From contig JAIRXT010000263.1 in assembly GCA_031268125.1 (NCBI GenBank), forward strand, positions 1 to 9,786: a stretch of 9,786 nucleotides of DNA, read 5' to 3'. The translations under genes were made by a program, and so were the position numbers. The notes below the pieces were generated by a model. That model was not told the origin of the DNA. It made no database searches and saw only the letters and a program-made list of their open reading frames with translations. Shown in pieces: positions 6,868-9,786 of this stretch; the stretch's first letter is position 1, and each line of letters opens with the position of its first letter. The stretch is from Treponema sp. Its GTDB lineage: Bacteria > Spirochaetota > Spirochaetia > Treponematales > Breznakiellaceae.

Positions 6868-7851
6868 ATGCTGGAAGATTATCGGGTAGTTTTTACCGGA
6901 AAGGAACAGGCCGCCCTGGCCCGGCACTGTTTTGACGAAAGGCCGGGGCCCGGTGAAATTACCGGAAAAAACATCATCTCCCTTATTTCTACCGGCAGTG
7001 AACGGGGCGGTTTTACCCAGCAGTTCCCCCGCGGCCGCTACCCTATGCAAACCGGATCTTCGTCCATCGCAGAAGTACTGCAGATTGGGGAAGGAGTTAA
7101 CCGGTACAGACCGGGGGATCTGTTTTTTCATGACGGAAATCATGCCCTCTATGCGCGGACGGCGGCAGAGGATACCGTTACAATACCGGAGGGGCTGGCC
7201 CCGGAAAAGGCGATTTTCGGCCGCTATGCGGCGGTTTCCATGACATCGATCTTCCGTATGCGCTCCCGGCCGGTAGATACGATTGCGGTAACAGGCTTGG
7301 GACTGGTGGGGCTTATGTGCGCCCAAACGCTGGTCTGCATGGGTTACAAGGTCTACGCCGTGGATCCTGCCCCGGAACGGCGCGCCATTGCAGCCCTCAC
7401 CAATTTGAACAACATTGCCGCGGATTTAACGGCCTGGCCGGACCTGAAAAAATCCCTCGGCGCCCTGATGGAGTGCAGCGGTAACGAACATGCCCTCCGC
7501 AGCGCCCTGCCTTTTATGCGTCCGGGCAGCGATATGTTCCAGGTAGGGGTACCCTGGCACAAGAACAGCGACTGGGACGCCCATTCCCTGTTGTATGATC
7601 TTTTTTATGCCTACGTAAGCCTCCACGGCGGATGGGAATGGTATCTGCCGAAAAAGCCCACGGACTTTGAGCCCCATTGTTCCTATTCCCATATCCGTAG
7701 CGCCATGGAATTGATTGCGGAGGACAGGATAAAGGTGGTCCCGGAAATGTACGAACTGCGGACCCCGGAAGACTGCCGCGGTGTATACCAAGACATCGCC
7801 GGACAGCACCCCCCCGCCAGCATAATCCTGGATTGGCGGAAACTGGGCTAG
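6868..7851 (+). CDS. MDR-superfamily (zinc-type alcohol dehydrogenase-like) oxidoreductase lacking zinc ligands
   Basis: The product is 327 aa with a GroES-like N-terminal half (ISTGSERGGF at about 40-49, YRPGDLFFHDGNH at 80-92, IPEGLAPEKAIF at 106-117) and a Rossmann half. AVTGLGLVGLMCA (140-152) is the GxGxxG loop. Asp166 at the end of beta-2 (YAVDPAPERR) is the residue that usually selects NAD(H) over NADP(H). The catalytic-zinc pattern of classical members (Cys..GHE..Cys) and the four-cysteine structural zinc loop are absent. It therefore resembles the zinc-free TGSE/PGTE-type branch. The start has a strong GGAAAGGAG site 5-6 nt upstream. It is the last gene of the operon, 13 nt after the ThuA-like gene. 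A role in reducing or oxidising a sugar intermediate made by the neighbours is likely; the substrate is unknown. Confidence 0.85.
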   Translation: MLEDYRVVFTGKEQAALARHCFDERPGPGEITGKNIISLISTGSERGGFTQQFPRGRYPMQTGSSSIAEVLQIGEGVNRYRPGDLFFHDGNHALYARTAAEDTVTIPEGLAPEKAIFGRYAAVSMTSIFRMRSRPVDTIAVTGLGLVGLMCAQTLVCMGYKVYAVDPAPERRAIAALTNLNNIAADLTAWPDLKKSLGALMECSGNEHALRSALPFMRPGSDMFQVGVPWHKNSDWDAHSLLYDLFYAYVSLHGGWEWYLPKKPTDFEPHCSYSHIRSAMELIAEDRIKVVPEMYELRTPEDCRGVYQDIAGQHPPASIILDWRKLG

Positions 7852-7887
7852 ACTGCTGTAACAACCGGGAATTTCTTATAGGCGCAT

Positions 7888-7904
7888 CCCCGGCAGAGCC
7901 GGGG
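7888..7904. repeat. GC-rich hairpin downstream of the catabolic operon
   Basis: CCCCGGC (7888-7894) and GCCGGGG (7898-7904) form a perfect 7-bp stem around an AGA loop, extended by a T-A pair at 7887/7905. It lies 37 nt after the last stop codon of the + operon. It has no U-run on either side, so an intrinsic terminator is not clear; it may instead protect the 3' end or be part of the larger intergenic element. Confidence 0.7.
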
Positions 7905-7911
7905 ACCGGGC

Positions 7912-7966
7912 TTTCCGCTCCAATCTTTTGGCGCCTACAGGCGCCAAAAGTATTTCCGCTTCAATC
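7912..7966. repeat. Direct repeat flanking a palindrome; candidate dispersed intergenic element
   Basis: TTTCCGCTCCAATC (7912-7925) and TTTCCGCTTCAATC (7953-7966) match at 13 of 14 positions. They flank the long palindrome at 7925-7950. On the other strand the units read GATTGRAGCGGAAA. The direct-repeat/palindrome/direct-repeat arrangement has no coding explanation. It resembles multicopy intergenic elements I recall from spirochaete and Bacteroidota genomes (memory only). Confidence 0.65.
7925..7950. terminator. Long perfect palindrome between convergent operons; possible bidirectional terminator
   Basis: CTTTTGGCGCC (7925-7935) pairs perfectly with GGCGCCAAAAG (7940-7950), closing an 11-bp stem over a TACA loop. 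It lies between the stop codons of two converging operons, where a bidirectional terminator is expected. No long U-tract follows on either strand, only the short U run within the stem and TATTT after it on +. Termination is thus plausible rather than shown. Confidence 0.55.
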
Positions 7967-8005
7967 CCTTGCGCTTCGCTGTATTTTTACATGTGCCGGT
8001 AATTG

Positions 8006-8848
8006 TCAGGACTTAAGGCCCGTAAGGGCAATACCCTCAATAAGCCGCCGCTGGGTAAAAACGTACATAACGATACAGGGAATCACCACAATGGTGGAAG
8101 CAGCCATAAGCCAGTTCCAGCGGGTAGAATAATTGCCCCTGAACTGCAAAAGCCCCAGAGCCAGGGTGTATTTATCCGCCGAGTTGAGGTAGATGAGGGG
8201 ACCGAAAAAATCGTTCCAGCAGCCCAAAAAGATGAAAAGACAGATAACCATGACCGCCGGTTTTGCCAGGGGTACGATAATGCGGGAAAAGATCCAAAGG
8301 TTTCCCGCCCCGTCAATTTTTGCCGCTTCGTCAAGATCCCGCGGAATACCAAGAAAAAACTGACGCAGGAGAAATATATTAAAAGCTCCGCCGCCAAAAA
8401 AAGCCGGAAGGATGAGGGGAACGTAGGTATCGACAAAACCAAGTTTTGCCCAGATAAGGTACTGGGGTATGATGGTAACCGTGCCTGGAAGCATCATCGA
8501 GGTGAGAAGTATAAAAAAACAGATTTGCCGCCCTTTCCATTGAACCCGGGAAAATGCATAGGCTGCCATACAACTTGTAACGACGGCACCCACCATGTTT
8601 CCAATAAGGATAACGAGGGTATTTATGGTTTTCCGGATAAATACCATAAATCTGATTGCCTGGGTATAATTATCCCATATCATCTCTTTCGGCCAAAATA
8701 TGATCGGGTCTACCCGGTAAATATCGGTACTCCGCATAAACGAAGAACGAACCAGCCAGTAAAGAGGTATGACACAGGCGACGGAAAGGATGACGAGAAT
8801 CGTATAGAGAATTACCCTTTTTGGTATAAACCATTTTCTTCCGATCAT
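8006..8848 (-). CDS. Carbohydrate ABC transporter permease, MalG type (CUT1)
   Basis: The product is 280 aa, a standard length for MalG-like inner-membrane permeases with six transmembrane segments. After a short charged N-terminus (MIGRKWFIPKR) come hydrophobic stretches beginning VILYTILVILSVACVIPLYW. The cytoplasmic EAA loop that docks the ATPase is EAAKIDGAGNLWIFSRIIVP (174-193), with the invariant EAA and Gly180. The C-terminus (FTQRRLIEGIALTGLKS) is typical of MalG. I start at the ATG at 8848-8846, one nt after the stop of the upstream permease gene, because GAGGGGG (8858-8864) sits 9 nt before it. A longer in-frame start at 8893 would overlap the MalF-like gene by 44 nt and add 15 atypical residues. 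It is read towards the catabolic operon and converges with it. Substrate specificity is not readable; oligosaccharide import for the neighbouring operon is inferred. Confidence 0.95.
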   Translation of the reverse strand: MIGRKWFIPKRVILYTILVILSVACVIPLYWLVRSSFMRSTDIYRVDPIIFWPKEMIWDNYTQAIRFMVFIRKTINTLVILIGNMVGAVVTSCMAAYAFSRVQWKGRQICFFILLTSMMLPGTVTIIPQYLIWAKLGFVDTYVPLILPAFFGGGAFNIFLLRQFFLGIPRDLDEAAKIDGAGNLWIFSRIIVPLAKPAVMVICLFIFLGCWNDFFGPLIYLNSADKYTLALGLLQFRGNYSTRWNWLMAASTIVVIPCIVMYVFTQRRLIEGIALTGLKS

Positions 8849-8849
8849 A

Positions 8850-9758
8850 TTAGTTTTCCCCCTCATAGTAGACCCATTTCTTTGCGGTTCCAAAGGTGAT
8901 AAGAGAAAGAAATACTACCGCGATAAAGAGTATCCAGGCCATGGCCGCCGAACCGCCCATATTCATATACGCAAAAGCTTCACGCCAAAGGGTAAAAACA
9001 TAGAACTGGGACGCGTGATTCGGGCCGCCATTGGTCATAATATAAGCGGGACCGAAGACCTGCAACGCCCCTATTATGGTCATAACCAGATTGAAAAAAA
9101 TCGTTGAAGATACCATGGGAAGGGTGATTTTTGTGAATTTCTGCCATGCGCTGCCCCCGTCAATGTCCATGGCCTCGTAATAAACTCTGGGTATATCTTG
9201 AAGCCCCGCAAGAAAAATAACCTGCATGGAACCGGTGCCCCAAATACCCATAAAAACTATGGAAGGGATAACGGATTTTTCTTCCCACAGCCACATGCTC
9301 GTGGGAAAGTGAAGGAATTTTAACAGGTTGTTGAGGAGACCGAAATCGGGGTTCATAAGGAGGAGCCAGATAAAACTCATTGCCACTCCGGGCAGAATGG
9401 ACGGAAGATAGAAAAGAGCGCGGAAAAAGGTACGGCCCTTCATAGGCCGGTTAAGCAGCAATGCGATGACAAATGCGAAAACCAGATTCGCGGGGACAGC
9501 GAGGATCGTGTACGAGAGGGTAGCCTTAACAGACCAGAAAAAGTTAGGGTCCTCGTTCCTGAAAAATCCGGCATAATTTTCAAAACCGATAAACGTGGCC
9601 TTTCCGATGCCTTTAAACTCACAAAGACTGTAGTAGAGGCTCGACGCCATGGGGATCACGTTAAACAGAAGGTACCCCAGCAGTGCAGGCAGGGCAAAGG
9701 TCCATCCGGTTATATTATTCACAGCCCTTATACTCAATACATTGCCGCTTTTTCTCAT
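8850..9758 (-). CDS. Carbohydrate ABC transporter permease, MalF/UgpA type (CUT1)
   Basis: The product is 302 aa, normal for the short MalF-type permeases (UgpA, LplB class). It has an N-terminal segment WTFALPALLGYLLFNVIPMA, the FIGFENYAGFF periplasmic loop, RPMKGRTFFRALFYLPSILP, and the EAA loop EAMDIDGGSAWQKFTKITLP (195-214) with Gly201 conserved. PAYIMTNGGP and the final FGTAKKWVYY are also family-typical. It pairs with the MalG-like protein to form the membrane channel. The ATG at 9758-9756 is preceded by AGGAAG (9764-9769) at 5 nt. Only 28 nt remain to the window edge. The substrate-binding protein gene is normally just upstream in such operons and would lie beyond the right edge (inference). 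No ATPase gene is in the window; many CUT1 systems share one encoded elsewhere. Confidence 0.96.
   Translation of the reverse strand: MRKSGNVLSIRAVNNITGWTFALPALLGYLLFNVIPMASSLYYSLCEFKGIGKATFIGFENYAGFFRNEDPNFFWSVKATLSYTILAVPANLVFAFVIALLLNRPMKGRTFFRALFYLPSILPGVAMSFIWLLLMNPDFGLLNNLLKFLHFPTSMWLWEEKSVIPSIVFMGIWGTGSMQVIFLAGLQDIPRVYYEAMDIDGGSAWQKFTKITLPMVSSTIFFNLVMTIIGALQVFGPAYIMTNGGPNHASQFYVFTLWREAFAYMNMGGSAAMAWILFIAVVFLSLITFGTAKKWVYYEGEN
8858..8864 (-). promoter_or_regulatory. Ribosome binding site that decides the MalG-type permease start
   Basis: GAGGGGG on the - strand lies 9 nt before the ATG at 8848, inside the last codons of the upstream permease gene. It supports the short start and a stop/restart type of coupling (TAA, one base, ATG) rather than the longer overlapping start at 8893. 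Confidence 0.7.
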
Positions 9759-9786
9759 GCACTCTTCCTGTTTCGGTGATTGGGGG

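Noticed and set aside
7852..8005. Possible small gene or CRISPR repeat in the convergent gap
   Set aside because: I see no credible start and ribosome site for a short gene. Only two copies of the 14-nt unit occur, flanking a palindrome rather than unique spacers, so it is not a CRISPR array.
8849..8893. Longer start for the MalG-type permease at 8893
   Set aside because: It needs a 44-nt overlap with the MalF-type gene and has no good ribosome site. The ATG at 8848 follows the stop by one base and has GAGGGGG upstream.
8003..8899. A 298-codon open frame on the + strand opposite the MalG-type permease
   Set aside because: Its translation is Lys/Arg/His-rich, low in hydrophobic structure and matches no family. 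The - strand frame has the EAA loop and transmembrane pattern.
1..9786. tRNA, rRNA, riboswitch, insertion sequence or phage genes
   Set aside because: No cloverleaf, rRNA core, known riboswitch motif, transposase or integrase sequence was recognised by eye on either strand.

Overview
The window looks like a carbohydrate-utilisation locus from a moderately GC-rich bacterium. It holds a divergently read LacI-type repressor, a tight six-gene catabolic operon on the + strand, and, converging on it, the two permease genes of a CUT1-type sugar ABC transporter on the - strand. The gene style and the intergenic repeat remind me of a spirochaete of the Treponema group. That is a low-confidence impression from memory, because no taxonomic marker gene is present.

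Layout. Positions 1-909 (-) hold a LacI-family regulator whose C-terminus runs off the left edge. Positions 910-991 form a short AT-rich divergent promoter region. An operator-like palindrome (AAGCGCTT core) lies just inside the first gene of the + operon. Positions 992-7851 (+) hold a ROK sugar kinase, a NagB-like sugar-phosphate isomerase/deaminase, a large cytoplasmic GH9 glycoside hydrolase, an atypical Gfo/Idh/MocA oxidoreductase, a ThuA-like protein and a zinc-site-less MDR-type dehydrogenase. The gaps in this operon are 10-18 nt, apart from a 14-nt overlap between the second and third genes. Positions 7852-8005 have no gene and contain two strong hairpins and a direct repeat. Positions 8006-9758 (-) hold MalG-like and MalF-like permeases, with at most 1 nt between them.

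Proposed working model (inference). The CUT1 transporter imports an oligosaccharide or glycoside. Its binding protein and ATPase are not in the window. The GH9 enzyme, which has no signal peptide, cleaves the substrate inside the cell. The ROK kinase phosphorylates the released sugar, and the NagB-like protein channels the phosphate towards fructose-6-phosphate. With no NagA deacetylase visible, free glucosamine from a chitosan-like oligomer is one possible substrate. The Gfo/Idh/MocA + ThuA pair recalls the ThuA/ThuB system for 3-keto-disaccharides. Together with the MDR dehydrogenase, this suggests that an oxidation/reduction step on the sugar is combined with classical hydrolysis. That mixture, and changes at conserved residues in the NagB-like, GH9 and Gfo proteins, are the most interesting aspects of the window.
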